Assembly: GCA_035637315.1 (NCBI GenBank) | Contig: DASPXK010000240.1 | Location: forward strand, 1-22,906 | DNA from: DASPXK01 sp035637315 | Lineage (GTDB): Bacteria; Chloroflexota; UBA6077; JACCZL01 | Direction: 5' to 3' | DNA: 22,906 nucleotides | Made by a program: the position numbers and the translations under genes | Shown here: positions 22,489 to 22,906 of the stretch, in pieces | Layout: the number at the start of each line of letters is the position of its first letter | How positions within the stretch are numbered: the stretch's first letter is position 1 | The notes under the pieces: generated by a model | What the model was told of the DNA's origin: nothing | The model's input: only the letters and a program-made list of their open reading frames with translations | Databases searched by the model: none

Positions 22489-22906
22489 CTAGCCGTACAG
22501 CCGCCTGCGGATCGGGGCGGCCAGGGGGACGATGGACACGGTCAGGGCGGCCATCGCCCCGAACGTCCAACCCAGGCCAGCCGTGTCGGCGACCAGGCCG
22601 TAGCCGAGGGGTGCCACGGCCGCGGCTAGCTGGACTCCCGTGTAGTAGAGCCCGTAGCCCCGTCCGCGCTTGCCCTCGGGAACGAGTGTTGCAACCGCCC
22701 CGTAGAAGACCGACGAGGTCCCGTTCAGGGCGAATCCGAAGACGACTGTCAGGCCGAGCGCCCACCCCAGGGGTCCCCAGACCAGCCCGAGTAGGGCGAG
22801 CGCCGTCGCGCCCTCGGTCAGAACGACGACCGGGAACGGCCCAAAGCTGTCGCCGAGCCGGCCACAGAAGAACTTGCCCACCGCGCCACCAGCGAACAAG
22901 AGGCCG
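22489..22906 (-). CDS. MFS transporter, C-terminal fragment cut by window edge
   Basis: About 139 C-terminal residues of a major facilitator superfamily permease; the 5' part is beyond the window. The visible part starts in a membrane helix (GLLFAGGAVGKFF), followed by the MFS motif-A-like loop GKFFCGRLGDSFG after an even-numbered helix. Hydrophobic helices follow (VVVLTEGATALALLGLVWG, LGLTVVFGFALNG, LAAAVAPLGYGLVAD, TFGAMAALTVSIVPLA), and the tail ends in RRRLYG. GKRGRGYGLYYTG is typical of the loop before helix 11. The substrate cannot be told. Being just upstream of the transpeptidase-like gene, it may supply or remove a related compound (inference). Confidence 0.8.
   Translation of the reverse strand, partial: GLLFAGGAVGKFFCGRLGDSFGPFPVVVLTEGATALALLGLVWGPLGWALGLTVVFGFALNGTSSVFYGAVATLVPEGKRGRGYGLYYTGVQLAAAVAPLGYGLVADTAGLGWTFGAMAALTVSIVPLAAPIRRRLYG

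Overview
The window is about 22.9 kb of high-GC DNA from a bacterial chromosome. It has dense single-copy metabolic genes, a class III cyclase joined to zinc-ribbon, AAA-ATPase and TPR modules, an oligopeptide-type ABC transporter and many short palindromic repeats between genes. This combination suggests a Chloroflexota-like soil or environmental bacterium. That is an inference from gene style, because no rRNA or tRNA gene is present to place it. No phage, plasmid, transposase or CRISPR module was seen.

Layout. Positions 1-390 (minus strand): a truncated uncharacterised gene and a doubtful 70-codon ORF. 603-7885 (plus): L-2-hydroxyglutarate oxidase, a THUMP/Trm14-like RNA methyltransferase, a 1130-residue zinc-ribbon/cyclase/AAA/TPR regulator and a BBE-type FAD-linked oxidase. 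7917-9755 (minus): an S9 prolyl-oligopeptidase-type peptidase. 9875-13617 (plus): a clear sigma70-type promoter drives a peptide/nickel-type ABC transporter made of a lipoprotein and two permeases, with no ATPase genes. 13709-13984 (minus): a DUF4242 protein. 14095-16885 (plus): a tight cluster of a cyclase-homology/TPR protein, an endonuclease III-type glycosylase and a HAD phosphatase. 16938-18367 (minus): a PaaI-type thioesterase and a PlsC-type acyltransferase. 18418-19896 (plus): an orphan HicB-like protein followed 6 nt later by a phosphonoacetate hydrolase. 20027-22906 (minus): a Uma2-type nuclease, a gamma-glutamyltranspeptidase homologue and the end of an MFS transporter.

The genes are mostly independent metabolic and housekeeping units. 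Themes include peptide handling (S9 peptidase, peptide ABC transporter, gamma-glutamyltranspeptidase), flavoenzymes and signalling cyclases. The peptidase and the peptide transporter are divergent neighbours sharing one intergenic region, so joint use in peptide scavenging is plausible.

The most unusual signal lies between the genes. Three intergenic loci (9761-9868, 12627-12757, 16863-16934) carry tandem 7-bp units arranged as inverted arms. The units share an AGTC-type core. A 9-bp-unit inverted repeat lies at 13631-13701, a large nested palindrome at 1815-1915, and a TGTCATCCTGAG-type repeat at 19886-20009. Several of these overlap gene ends: they contain the stop codons of three genes and encode part of the N-terminus of a permease. 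No gene-free stretch exceeds 300 bases. The longest ones (391-602, 9756-9987) are covered by the regulatory and repeat entries.
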